NCBI RefSeq assembly: GCF_965638725.1
Contig: NC_134951.1
Location: 1,674,001 to 1,738,000 of the forward strand
Origin: Aptenodytes patagonicus
Taxonomy: Eukaryota; Chordata; Aves; Sphenisciformes; Spheniscidae
Direction of reading: 5' to 3'
Length of the DNA stretch: 64,000 nt
Part shown: positions 44,659 through 57,175 of the stretch, one piece after another
How the letters are laid out: the number at the start of each line of letters is the position of its first letter
Position numbering within the stretch: position 1 is the first letter of the stretch
Made by a program: the position numbers and the translations under genes
Notes under the pieces: generated by a model
Told to the model about the DNA's origin: nothing
Seen by the model: the letters and a program-made list of their open reading frames with translations, nothing else
Database searches by the model: none

Positions 44659-47600
44659 TCATGGGGCAGACACCAGCGGGACTGAGGGCTGCTTCTGAGC
44701 AGGGAAGCCCCAGTCACCTCTCTCAGTCATCTGCAGGCTGCGCGGGGAGGGCTGCCCAGCGGGTAGTCTCTTCTTGGCCACCCTAGAAAAGAGAAGGGAC
44801 GTGAGGAGGAACCCCTGGGCTCCATTTGTCCCCAGGCAGGAAGCCCCGGGGCAGGGAGGCCCCGCAGAGGCCCAGGCTGGAGGCAGAGGTGGCTCCTGGG
44901 GTCCAAACGGGGGCTCTGAGCGAAGGGGCTACGGGGGGTGTGAGCGGCGGGCATCGGGCATCTCCTGGGCATCCCTGGCATTTCATTTCCCCTTGCCCTC
45001 CGCAAGCCCCGCAGGACACACCACCTCCCCTGGCCTCTTCCACCCATCAGGGTCCTGCGCCTCTCGCTGGCTCTGTGCCGGATCCTGCCTCTCCGCGTGC
45101 TGTCCCTCCCAGCAGTCCCCGTGTGTGCACAGATGTGCACCGGGAAGTTAGCCGGGGCACTTCTTCCCCCCCCGCCCCAGGATCCCCACAGGCCCCGAGT
45201 GCCGATCCCCAGGAGAGCCCAGGAGGGCCCCCTTGCTGGTGGAGGGCGGTGGGGGAGGGAAATGGGGGTGCCTCTCCTAACCGCCGTGACCATCCTCCAA
45301 AAAAACCGACACCCTCTGGCCCCAGGCAGAGGGGGAGCCGAGCAGGTTGATGGGCAGCTGGCTCGGTGCACACAGAAACCATGTGGCTATCTGCTGGAAC
45401 ATCGCCACGGGGGCCAAAGGGACCACACCTCGCGGGGAGTCAACAATTTGGTGTCAGTTCCGCTCCTGTTTAACAGCCCATCCAAAGCAAAAATCAACGA
45501 GAGGCCGTCACGTCTCTCACCGTCATCCCAACACTCCCAGACCGCACTGTCTCGTCCTACAGAAACACCCCCTGAACAACACGGCTTCGACGGCTGCACA
45601 AGACAGCCCAGTCCCGTCCCCGCCCTCCCATGCTGTGCTCACCCTGCCCACGCTCCTCCCAGTCCCACCTTTTCCTGCCGGTGCTCCTTACGCCTCCATC
45701 GCCATGGCGTGGAAGAGCGCGTCGACCTTAAACCGGAGATGGAATGGCAGCGTCTGGTCCCCTTCCCCGGCGCCACTGGGTGCCGAGCTCCAGCACGGCT
45801 TGGCCCTGACGCTCCTCCGCACGCGGGTCTTCAGTTTGGAGCAGGCCTGCCGGATGCGCTGCAGACTGAGCCCCTGCCCCAGGCCCTTGTACCCCACCCA
45901 GGGCAGGGGCTCCATCCCAACTCTCCGCAGACGGTCCAGGGCCTCACGGGAGGGGGGCTGTGCCCATGAGGGCAGGGGCCCCGTGGGGGCCAGGCTGGGG
46001 AGAGACTCCCCCTGCCCAGCTGGCTGCAGGTCTGCGCTGCTGGCATCGCCGCATTGTGTCCGTGTCTGCCTTGCAGGAGGAGCCCTTGCGTCCTGCCTGG
46101 CCGGTCTCATGGGTCCCTTTGGTGTTCCCAGGGCCCTGAGGACGGGGAACAACGCCTGCAAGCTCTCGCTGTTCCCAGAGCTCCCGGGCAGAGGCGCGTT
46201 GCACTCCTCGCAGCATCTCTCAGGGGCTATTTCGGGGAGCCGCTGGGTTATCTCCCACACGTAGAGCGGCTCCCCGCCGATGGCCAGCTCAAAGCCCAGC
46301 CCCAGTTCCAGCTGCAGGTCCTCCTCGTGCACCAGGAGGTCCACGCTGTAGAGGATGGCAGCCAGCACGGGCAGGTCCTGTTCTGCCGCGGTGGGCTCGC
46401 TGCGGTGCGGGCAGCTGCCCATGAGGCGTCGGCGGCACTGCAGGCAGACGAGGTATTCTTTCCTCACGGCTTTGCACGGGGTTGGAGCGCCGCTACCCTG
46501 AGCTGCCTTCAGCTCTCCCAGCAGGTCGAGGCAGATTTGGGTTATGTCCAGGGACTCCATCAGGGATCTGGCGAGCTCCTCCGTGTTGGTGATGGAAGGC
46601 TGGTTCCTGAGGAGCTCCGAGCTGGTGTCAGCACTGAAATGTCCACCTTGACCCATGTCTCCTGTCTCCCAGGGGAGCTCCCTTGCACAGGCTGCTTCCG
46701 CGCCGCAGTTGCTTCCCCACCATTCTCCTCCATGGGGCTTTCCCCACCTGTGGGGGGAAATCCCGGCTGGACTGTGGGGGCTGCTGTGGGACAGGACAGA
46801 GCCAGCACCCTCTCTCTGGCTTCTCCCGACCGACTGGGTGATCTCCCAGCTGCCCGCAGCCAGCCCTGCCAGCTCTGGGATGCTCTGGGTCAGGTGGGGT
46901 CTTGGGGACATGGGGCAAGCCCAGCCCAGCAGGACGAGGCGCATAGCGAGGGGCCGGGCGCCTTCCAGCCCGAGGAGAAAAGGGCCAGCCCAGGCCAGGG
47001 GCCGAGGACAGAGAGGGGCGCTGGGGCCACCAGTGGGCTCTGTGGGAGGGGGTACGGTGGGTGTCAGCAGAAGGCATTGCCCTGAAAGCTGCCATCCCTG
47101 CAGGGGTTTGCCCTGGCCCTCCGCAAGCCATCCCCCCCCTTCCCCAGCCCCCCCAACCCCATCCCTTCCTCGGCTTCCTCAGGGCATCAGGGCTGACCCC
47201 GGCTCTGCGCCACATCCTGCTCTCGCCCACCCGCAGCCTCCCCAGGGCGACGGGGCAGGGGGACCCACGAGTTGGCCGCCCCCCCTGCAGGGAAGGGCTC
47301 TCCTTACCCTGCCTGCAGGCTCTCTGCAGACCACTCCGCGCCTTCCCAGGGGATGGAGGCTCCTGAGGGAGGAGGCAGAGGGAGAGTGAGCAAGGGCAGC
47401 TGTCGCGGGGGCTCCCAGCTGCAATGGCGTCTCTCGGCTGGGAGCCGCTGCGGAGCTCTGGGATGGGGCTGCTCACCTATCGGGTCCTTCTTCCTCCTTC
47501 TCCTAGAGCTCTTCCTCGCGGAGGTCCCCTGCCCCCAGAAAGCAAGGCCCGGGTTAGCGCGGGGTGTCTCCCCTCAGCCAGGAGGGCCCCTGCCCAGGAA

Positions 47601-48187
47601 ACCAGGCCCCTGGGAAGGGTAACTGGAGTTACAGGGACAGGAGTGTCCCTGGCCCCAGGCCTGGCACCTGGGCGGAGGTGGCTGCAGAACAGGGGCCTGG
47701 CTGGGTGGGCAATGGCCACTCTTCACTGCTCCGTCCCAAAATGGGGCCCCTCCCGAGCAGCCCGGGGATGGGCTCTGCCCCGGGCTAAGCCCTGCCCAGG
47801 GAGTGTTTGGGGCGATGCCAAGACGGACACCTACCTTGGCCTTGCTTTTGGGGCACCAGGTCATGCAGATGCCCAGACCCAGTATGGCCAACAAGGTGGG
47901 GGTGCAGGGCAGCACGATCACGCAGAGCCCCCAAACGCTCAGGCTTGAGGTGAAGAACAGCACCGTCAGCTGCCACTCCTCCATCTTGCCCAGGGAGCGC
48001 CAGAATCTCCTCCTGAGGTTCTGCATGATGAGGAGGGGATGTGCAAAGGGGTCAAGTGGGGAGGTCGAGAAACCCGGCGAGATCCCCTGAGGGGAGGAGA
48101 GGTTGGGGTGATGCCAAAGCACCCCGCTCCTACCTGCTTGTTTGCTTTTCTTCCCATCTCTGATGTGTTTTTCACACTCTTGCCCAT
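44659..48187 (-). CDS. Gene X, full copy (unit 3)
   Basis: All seven exons are present at the positions expected from a 9717-9718 bp shift: about 48134-48187, 47835-48020, 47477-47528, 47308-47362, 45692-46621, 44718-44782 and 44659-44681. Lengths, splice sites and phases equal those of the unit 2 copy, giving the same 454-residue length. It differs from unit 2 at a few residues, for example WCPKSK in place of WWPKSK at the end of exon 2. The final residues after MTER are VPLVSAP rather than VPLVAAP. AATAAA at 44182-44187 lies beyond the stop. Function unknown. Confidence 0.75.
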
Positions 48188-49339
48188 CTGCTCGCTTGCT
48201 CGCCAGCATGCGCGCAGTCGAAGTGACTCCTGACCCTCCCCAAAACCCACTGAAATAAGGGCCACGTTTGTGATGCAATGGTGACATTGCGTCGACACAC
48301 AATGGCTGCCACAGTGACCCAGGGCTGAGGTGGCGCGGGGAAATGTGAAGCCATTAGCGAGCAGCTGCCCCAGAGCGCCCCTGTGTCAGGGTTTGGGGGG
48401 CACCCAGGGCACCCCAGGACATAGCCCAGGGCCTGCGGGGGAGCGCGCAGGGAAGGTTCCTCTGGGGCACCCGCCTCCACCCCTAGGCCAGGATGGGCCA
48501 CTGTGATGGCTACCTGATCAACCGGAGATGGAATGGCAGCGTCTGGTCCCCTTCCGCGGCGCCGTTGGGTGCCGAGCTCTAGCCCCGCTTGGCCCCGACG
48601 CTCCTCCGCACTTTGGTTTGCAGTTTGGAGCAGACTGCCTGTCACGTCCCACCTCCGAGAAGGGGAGAGTGACCAAGATTCGCAAATCCCCTCGGTGTGG
48701 ATTAGGGTGAGATAACACTCAAGGTCCGCACATAAACATCGACTTTAATGGACCAAACATTCTGTAAACGTTGACCCTCTCACAATTCCATCCACCTAAG
48801 CTCTGCGCTTTTAGGCTGTATGAGAAGTTGAAGTAGGCCTTGTGTTACTTAGCAGCTTTAAGAGAACAGAAAGAGTCGGGGGGTGGGGGGGTTGGGGAGA
48901 GAGAGATGGGGAGATCACCAGCCCTGGATCCAGCGTCGGACCTGCCGACGGGGGTGTTCGGTGTAGAGAGTGCCCCAGGTGGGTCGTATGCGCCCCTATT
49001 TATTAGCCCCAGTCCAAGACTTCTGGAATCTTCTCTCGCCCCGGTTCCAGGAGTGGCTGAGACACCAGTCAGTCAAGGGAAGTGAGACCAGGCCCCTTCC
49101 CGTGGCTGACGTCTGGAGCCTTCTCTCGGGGCATTGTCTGGGCTCACAGCACAGTCACTTGGGCCTCGTCCCTTACGATGCCCCATCCCTGGAAGTGTTC
49201 AAGGTCAGGCTGGACGAGGCTTTGAGCAACCTGATCTAGTGGATCATGTCCCAGCGCATGGCAGGGGGGTTGGGTTAGACGATCTTCAAAAGTCCCTTCC
49301 AACCCAAACCATTCTGTGATGGCATGGTTCTATGAGAAC

Positions 49340-51545
49340 TCACTGACGACTGTCACAGGCAAAACAAACTCAACTTGGGGAAGATTAATTCCATTTATTG
49401 CCAATCAAAAAGTAGGAGAGTAAGAAACAAAAACAAAAGTAAAAACACCTTTCCCCCTCTCCGTCTTCTTCCCAGGTTCAACTTGGCTCCTCCATTCCCA
49501 ACTCTTTGACCTCCTCTCCCCAAGGGGCAAAGAGGGATGCCCTGGTACCCACCCAGGGCAGGGGCTCCATCCCAACTCTCCCCTGTGCCCATGAGGGCGG
49601 GGGCCCGTGGGGGCCAGGCTGGGGAGAGACTCCCCCTGCCCAGCTGGCTGCAGGTCTGCACTGCTGGCATCGCCGCATTGTGTCCACGTCTGCCTTGCAG
49701 GAGGAGCCCTTGCGTCCTGCCTGGCCGGTCTCATGGGTCCCTTCGGTGTTCCCAGGGCCCTGAGGACGGGGAACAACGCCTGCAAGCTCTCGCTGTTCCC
49801 AGAGCTCCCGGGCAGAGGCGCGTTGCACTCCTCGCAGCATCTCTCAGGGGCTATTTCGGGGAGCCGCTGGGTTATCTCCCACACGTAGAGCGGCTCCCCG
49901 CCCGATGGCCAGCTCAAAGCCCAGCCCCAGTTCCAGCTGCAGGTCCTCCTCATGCACCAGGAGGTCCACGCTGTAGAGGATGGCGGCCAGCACGGGCAGG
50001 TCTGTTCTGCCGCGGTGGGCTCGCTGCGGTGCGGGCAGCTGCCCATGAGGCGTCGGCGGCACTGCAGGCAGACGAGGTATTCTTTCCTCACGGCTTTGCA
50101 CGGGGTTGGAGCGCCGCTACCTGAGCTGCCTTCAGCTCTCCCAGCAGGTCGAGGCAGATTTGGGTTATGTCCAGGGACTCCATCAGGGATCTGGCGAGCT
50201 CCTCCGTGTTGGAAGGCTGGTTCCTGAGGAGCTCCGAGCTGGTGTCAGCACTGAAATGTCCACCTTGACCCATGTCTCCTGTCTCCCAGGGGAGCTCCCT
50301 TGCACAGGCTGCCTTCCGCGCCGCAGTTGCTTCCCCACCATTCTCCTCCATGGGGCTTTCCCCACCTGTGGGGGGAAATCCGGCTGGACTGTGGGGGCTG
50401 CTGTGGGACAGGACAGAGCCAGCACCCTCTCTCTGGCTTCTCCCGACCGACTGGGTGATCTCCCAGCTGCCCGCAGCCAGCCCTGCCAGCTCTGGGATGC
50501 TCTGGGTCAGGTGGGGTCTTGGGGACATGGGGCAAGCCCAGCCCAGCAGGACGAGGCGCATAGCGAGGGGCCGGGCGCCTTCCAGCCCAAGGAGAAAAGG
50601 GCCAGCCCAGGCCAGGGGCCGAGGACAGAGAGGGGCGCTGGGGCCACCAGTGGGCTCTGTGGGAGGGGGTACGGTGGGTGTCAGCAGAAGGCATTGCCCT
50701 GAAAGCTGCCATCCCTGCAGGGGTTTGCCATGGCCCTCCGCAAGCCATCCCCCGCCTTCCCCAGCCCCCCAACCCCATCCCTTCCTCGGCTTCCTCAGGG
50801 CATCAGGGCTGACCCCGGCTCTGCGCCACATCCTGCTCTCGCCCACCCGCAGCCTCCCCAGGGCGACGGGGCAGGGGGACCCACGAGTTGGCCGCCCCCC
50901 CTGCAGGGAAGGGCTCTCCTTACCCTGCCTGCAGCTCTCTGCAGACCACTCCGCGCCTTCCCAGGGATGGAGGCTCCTGAGGGAGGAGGCAGAGGGAGAG
51001 TGAGCAAGGGCAGCTGTCGCGGGGGCTCCCAGCTGCAATGGCGTCTCTCGGCCGGGAGCCGCTGCGGAGCTCTGGGATGGGGCTGCTCACCTATCGGGTC
51101 CTTCTTCCTCCTTCTCCTAGAGCTCTTCCCCGCGGAGGTCCCCTGCCCCCAGAAAGCAAGGCCCGGGTTAGCGCGGGGTGTCTCCCCTCAGCCAGGAGGG
51201 CCCCTGCCCAGGAAAAAGCAGGACTGTGGGGCTGCTTCTGAGCTGGAAGCCCCAGTTCACCTCTCTCAGTCATCTGCAGGCTGCGCGGGGGGGGCTGCCC
51301 AGCGGGTAGTCTCTTCTTGGCCACCCTAGAAAAGAGAAGGGACGTGAGGAGGAACCCTGGGCTCCATTTGTCCCCAGGCAGGAAGCCCCGGGGCAGGGAG
51401 GCCCCACAGAGGCCCAGGCTGGAGGCAGAGGTGGCTCCTGGGGTCCAAACGGGGGCTCTGAGCGAAGGGGCTACGGGGGGTGTGAGCGGCGGGCATCGGG
51501 CATCTCCTGGGCATCCCTGGCATTTCATTTCCCCTTGCCCTCCGC
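49340..51545 (-). pseudogene. Gene X partial copy left of the gap (low-quality sequence)
   Basis: The same arrangement as copy 2b: A-rich insert, exon 5 body (about 49.6-50.24 kb), exon 4 and 3 material (about 50.9-51.15 kb), then an exon 6 copy (about 51.25-51.32 kb). It holds many one-base indels not shared by any other copy, so its broken frames may be errors rather than real damage. Confidence 0.6.
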
Positions 51546-51645
51546 NNNNNNNNNNNNNNNNNNNNNNNNNNNNNNNNNNNNNNNNNNNNNNNNNNNNNNN
51601 NNNNNNNNNNNNNNNNNNNNNNNNNNNNNNNNNNNNNNNNNNNNN
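51546..51645. other. Assembly gap of 100 N
   Basis: Exactly 100 undetermined bases, the conventional placeholder for a gap of unknown size. The left flank ends in the block next to gene X exon 6, while the right flank starts at a gene X exon 3 donor. Confidence 0.99.
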
Positions 51646-54600
51646 ACCTATCGGGTCCTTCTTCTGCTTCTCCCTAGAGCTCTTCCTCGCGGAGGTTCCC
51701 CTGCCCCCAGAAAGCAAGGCCCGGGTAGCGCGGGGTGTCTCCCCTCAGCCAGGAGGGCCCCTGCCCAGGAAACCAGGCCCCTGGGAAGGGTAACTGGAGT
51801 TACAGGGACAGGAGTGTCCCTGGCCCCAGGCCTGGCACCTGGGCGGAGGTGGCTGCAGAACAGGGGCCTGGCTGGGTGGGCAATGGCCACTCTTCACTGC
51901 TCCGTCCAAAATGGGCCCCTCCCGAGCAGCCTGGGGATGGGCTCTGCCCCGGGCTAAGCCCTGCCCAGGGAGTGTTTGGGGCGATGCCAAGACGGACACC
52001 TACCTTGGCCTTGCTTTTGGGCCACCAGGTCATGCAGATGCCCAGACCCAGTATGGCCAACAAGGTGGGGGTGCAGGGCAGCACGATCACGCAGAGCCCC
52101 CAAACGCTCAGGCTTGAGGTGAAGAACAGCACCGTCAGCTGCCACTCCTCCATCTTGCCCAGGGAGCGCCAGAATCTCCTCCTGAGGTTCTGCATGATGA
52201 GGAGGGATGTGCAAAGGGGTCAAGTGGGGAGGTCGAGAAACCCGGCGAGATCCCCTGAGGGGAGGAGAGGTTGGGGTGACACCAAAGCACCCCGCTCCTA
52301 CCTGCTTGTTTGCTTTCTTCCCATCTCTGATGTGTTTTTCACACTCTTGCCCATCTGCTCGCTTGCTCGCCAGCATGCGCGCAGTCGAAGTGACTCCTGA
52401 CCCTCCCCAAAACCCACTGGAAATAAGGGCCACGTTTGTGATGCAATGGTGACATTGCGTCGACACACAATGGCTGCCACAGTGACCCAGGGCTGAGGTG
52501 GCGCGGGGAAATGTGAAGCATTAGCGAGCAGCTGCCCCAGAGCGCCCCTGTGTCAGGGTTTGGGGGGCACCCAGGGCACCCCAGGACATAGCCCAGGGCC
52601 TGCGGGGGAGCGCGCAGGGAGGTTCCTCTGGGGCACCCGCCTCCACCCCTAGGCCAGGATGGGCCACTGTGATGGCTACCTGATCAACCGGAGATGAATG
52701 GCAGCGTCTGGTCCCCTTCCCCGGCCGCCGCTGGGTGCCGAGCTCCAGCCCCGCTCGGCCCCGACGCTCCTCCGCACTTTGGTTTGCAGTTTGGAGCAGG
52801 ACTGCCTGTCACGTCCCACCTCCGAGAAGGGGAGAGTGACCAAGATTCGCAAATCCCCTCGGTGTGGATTAGGGGGAGATAACACTCAAGGTCCGCACAT
52901 AAACATCGACTTTAATGGACCAAACATTCTGTAAACGTTGACCCTCTCACATTCCATCCACCTAAGCTCTGCGCTTTTAGGCTGTATGAGAAGTTGAAGT
53001 AGGCCTTGTGTTACTTAGCAGCTTTAAGAGAACAGAAAGAGTCGGGGGTGGGGGGGTGGGGAGAGGAGAGATGGGGAGATCACCAGCCCTGGATCCAGCG
53101 TCGGACCTGCCGACGGGGGTGTTCGGTGTAGAGAGTGCCCAGGTGGGTCGTATGCGCCCCTATTTATTGGCCCCAGTCCAAGACTTCTGGAATCTTCTCT
53201 CGCCCCGGTTCCAGGAGTGGCTGAGACACCAGTCAGTCAAGGGAAGTGAGACCAGGCCCCTTCCCGTGGCTGACGTCTGGAGCCTTCTCTCGGGGCATTG
53301 TCTGGGCTCACAGCACAGTCACTTGGGCCTCGTCCCTTACGATGCCCCATCCCTGGAAGTGTTCAAGGTCAGGCTGGACGAGGCTTTGAGCAACCTGATC
53401 TAGTGGATCATGTTCCCCAGCGCATGGCAGGGGGGTTGGGTTAGACGATCTTCAAAGTCCCTTCCAACCCAAACCATTCTGTGATGGCATGGTTCTATGA
53501 GAACTCACTGACGACTGTCACAGGCAAAACAAACTCAACTTGGGGAAGATTATTTCCATTTATTGCCAATCAAAAAGTAGGAGAGTAAGAAACAAAAACA
53601 AAAGTAAAAACACCTTTCCCCTCTCCCGTCTTCTTCCCAGGTTCAACTTGGCTCCTCCATTCCCAACTCTTTGACCTCCTCTCCCCCAAGGGGCAAAGAG
53701 GGATGCCCTGGTACCCCACCCAGGGCAGGGGCTCCATCCCAAACTCTCCCCCTGTGCCATGAGGGCGGGGGCCCCGTGGGGGCCAGGCTGGGGAGAGACT
53801 CCCCCTGCCCAGCTGGCTGCAGGTCTGCACTGCTGGCATCGCCGCATTGTGTCCACGTCTGCCTTGCAGGAGGAGCCCTTGCGTCCTGCCTGGCCGGTCT
53901 CATGGGTCCCTTCGGTGTTCCCAGGGCCCTGAGGACGGGGAACAACGCCTGCAGCTCTCGCTGTTCCCAGAGCTCCCGGGCAGAGGCGCGTTGCACTCCT
54001 CGCAGCATCTCTCAGGGGCTATTTCGGGGAGCCGCTGGGTTATCTCCCACACGTAGAGCGGCTCCCCGCCGATGGCCAGCTCAAGCCCAGCCCCAGTTCC
54101 AGCTGCAGTCCCTCATGCACCAGGAGGTCCACGCTGTAGAGGATGGCGGCCAGCACGGGCAGGTCCTGTTCTGCCGCGGTGGGCTCGCTGCGGTGCGGGC
54201 AGCTGCCCATGAGGCGTCGGCGGCACTGCAGCAGACGAGGTATTCTTTTCCTCACGGCTTTGCACGGGGTTGGAGCGCCGCTACCCTGAGCTGCCTTCAG
54301 CTCTCCCAGCAGGTCGAGGCAGATTTGGGTTATGTCCAGGGACTCCATCAGGGATCTGGCGAGGTCCTCCGTGTTGGTGATGGGAAGGCTGGTTCCTGAG
54401 GAGCTCCGAGCTGGTGTCAGCACTGAAATGTCCACCTTGACCCCATGTCTCCTGTCTCCCAGGGGAGCTCCCTTGCACAGGCTGCTTCCGCGCCGCAGTT
54501 GCTTCCCCACCATTCTCCTCCATGGGGCTTTCCCCACCTGTGGGGGGAAATCCCGGCTGGGACTGTGGGGCTGCTGTGGGACGGACAGAGCCAGCACCCT

Positions 54601-56035
54601 CTCTCTGGCTTCTCCCGACCGACTGGGTGATCTCCCAGCTGCCCGCAGCCAGCCCTGCCCAGCTCTGGGATGCTCTGGGTCAGGTGGGGTCTTGGGGACA
54701 TGGGGCAAGCCCAGCCCCAGCAGGACGAGCGGCATAGCGAGGGGCCGGGCGCCTTCCAGCCCGAGGAGAAAAGGGCCAGCCCAGGCCAGGGGCCGAGGAC
54801 AGAGAGGGGCGCTGGGGCCACCAGTGGGCTCTGTGGGAGGGGGTACGGTGGGTGTCAGCAGAAGGCATTGCCCTGAAGCTGCCATCCCTGCAGGGGTTTG
54901 CCATGGCCCTCCGCAAGCCATCCCCCGCCTTCCCCAGCCCCCCCAACCCCATCCCTTCCTCGGCTTCCTCAGGGCATCAGGGCTGACCCGGCTCTGCGCC
55001 ACATCCTGCTCTCGCCCACCCGCAGCCTCCCCAGGGCGACGGGGCAGGGGGACCCACGAGTTGGCCGCCCCCCCTGCAGGGAAGGGCTCTCCTTACCCTG
55101 CCTGCAGGCTCTCTGCAGACCACTCCGCGCCTTCCCAGGGGATGGAGGCTCCTGAGGGAGGAGGCAGAGGGAGAGTGAGCAAGGGGCAGCTGTCGCGGGG
55201 GCTCCCAGCTGCAATGGCGTCTCTCGGCCGGGAGCCGCTGCGGAGCTCTGGGATGGGGCTGCTCACCTATCGGGTCCTTCTTCCTCCTTCTCCTAGAGCT
55301 CCTTCCCCGCGGAGGTCCCCTGCCCCCAGAAAGCAAGGGCCCGGGTTAGCGCGGGGTGTCTCCCTTCAGCCAGGAGGGCCCTGCCCAGGAAAGAGCAGGA
55401 CTGTGGGGCTGCTTCCTGAGCTGGGAAGCCCCAGTCACCTCTCTCAGTCATCTGCAGGCTGCGCGGGGGGGGCTGCCCAGCGGGTAGTCTCTTCTTGGCC
55501 ACCCTAGAAAAGAGAAGGGACGTGAGGAGGAACCCTGGGCTCCATTTGTCCCCAGGCAGGAAGCCCCGGGGCAGGGAGGCCCCACAGAGGCCCAGGCTGG
55601 AGGCAGAGGTGGCTCCTGGGGTCCAAACGGGGGCTCTGAGCGAAGGGGCTACGGGGGGTGTGAGCGGCGGGCATCGGGCATCTCCTGGGCATCCCTGGCA
55701 TTTCATTTCCCCTTGCCCTCCGCAAGCCCCGCAGGACACACCACCTCCCTGGCCCTCTTCCACCCATCAGGGTCCTGCGCCTCTCGCTGGCTCTGTGCCG
55801 GATCCTGCCTCTCCGCGTGCTGTCCCTCCCAGCAGTCCCCGTGTGTGCACAGATGTGCACCGGGAATTTAGCCGGGGCACTTCTTCCCCCCCGCCCCAGG
55901 ATCCCCACAGGCCCCGAGTGCCGATCCCCAGGAGAGCCCAGGAGGGCCCCCTTGCTGGTGGAGGGCGGTGGGGGAGGGAAATGGGGGTGCCTCTCCTAAC
56001 CGCCGTGACCATCCTCCAAGAAACGACACCCTCTG
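51646..56035. repeat. Repeat of the end of unit 2 after the gap (probable false duplicate)
   Basis: Corresponds to about 37758-42151, offset about 13.88 kb. It carries unit 2 variants rather than those of unit 3: CTTCTGCTTCTCC at the gap edge, GGCCACCAGG, GTGACACC, and the CTCCAGCCCCGCTCGG form. It holds gene X exons 1-3 (start near 52362), the exon 5 end fragment, the LTR-like piece, CR1 tail, A-rich insert and a copy of 2b (about 53.77-55.49 kb). One-base indels are dense throughout. Confidence 0.85.
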
Positions 56036-57020
56036 GGTGGAGTGGATGTAACTGACCTAGGTACAGTTTGGTCCCGTGGTTTGGTAACAGGATCCACAGG
56101 CACCTTGTTGTGGTTTACTCTCGGTTTGGAGAGGAGATGGTGGTTACCGCCACCGTTTTCCCCAGGCTGGGGGAAGACGGGACCCTGACCCAGCCCCAGC
56201 TCAGGAGAGGGTGGCAGGGCACTGCCACTTCACGGTCTGGTCCCACCCAGCCTTGAGGGGCCTCTGAGGCTTGGGAGAGGACCCCAGTTCAGTCCTGCTT
56301 TGGGGAAAGGTGTGCCCCATTGCCGGTGAGTCCCAGTTTTGGGAACAACATCGGCCTGATCCAGGAGGCCACTGGCCTGCTGCTGATTTTGTCCAGGGGG
56401 GCAGAGGGCCCATGGCAGGGCAATATCTTGGGGAAGGGGGGTATCGCTGCCCCGGTGCTGGGCTGGGGACAGGACAGGGATGTCCTTGACTTTGGGCTGA
56501 GCAGGGATTGGGAGGGGTGGCCTGGCCACCTGCCATTTGGCAGGGAGTGGGGAGTGTCTCTGACAGGTTCAGGATTCAGGGTGGTCCCTGACCCAAGGCC
56601 AGTTTGGGGAGAGGCCCTGGGTCCCGTGAAGGCTGGCACGGCCGTGTCGGGTCCCTGCCCCCTGCCAGTTCGTGGTAGGGGTCCTGGCCCCAGCGCCGGT
56701 GTGGGGCAGGGGATGTTCTGAGCCCTGGGGAGGGTCTCTGAGCCTGTGCTGGTCCTGGGTGGGGGGTCAGGACTGGGTGCCAGTTTGGGGCGAGGGATCT
56801 GGAACTGGCACCGGTTTGGGGGTGGGGGCACCAACCCCAGTGCCAGTTTGGGGAAGAGGAGATCATCTGCGACCAGACAAGGGGTCTGGGGAGAAGGTGC
56901 AGGACTTGGTGCCGGTTTGGGGCAGGGCGGGGGCCTGGACCCGGCTCTGATTTAGGGGGAGCCGGCTGGGGGCGCAGCCCGCCGCAACCGGGGCGGGGGG
57001 GGACGAGCCCAGTTTCTCAC

Positions 57021-57175
57021 CGGCGCTTGGCATCGAGGCGGGCGGCGATGCGGCGGCGGCGGGCGGCGATGCGCTCCTCGGGGCCGGGGCCGGGGCCGGG
57101 GCCGGGGTCGCTGAGGGTCGGGGCCGGGGCCCGCCAGCCCGCCGCCGCCGCCGCCGCGCCCGCTCCCCGGCTCAT
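57021..57175 (-). other. DRC1 exon 1 and promoter, copy after the gap
   Basis: Identical in form to 43143-43297, with ATG, donor and both X-boxes intact. If the sequence right of the gap is a false duplicate, this is the same locus counted twice. Confidence 0.75.

Larger units (their letters stand above)
42152..51545. repeat. Tandem amplification, unit 3 (cut by the assembly gap)
   Basis: Same order as unit 2, with few differences up to about 48.6 kb. Diagnostic variants against unit 2 include GTGATGCC at about 48108 (GTGACACC in unit 2), GGGCACCAGG at about 47850 (GGCCACCAGG in unit 2) and a CTCTAGCCCCGCTTGG form at about 48578. From about 49.4 kb to the gap, single-base losses and gains appear every few tens of bases and break frames that are open in every other copy. 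Confidence 0.9.

Noticed and set aside
44199-44717. 172-codon minus-strand frame in the gene X tail
   Set aside because: It lies after the in-phase gene X stop and before AATAAA, so it is better read as 3' UTR. A competing frame with a LEEVHELLDYI stretch is noted but also has no start or splice support.
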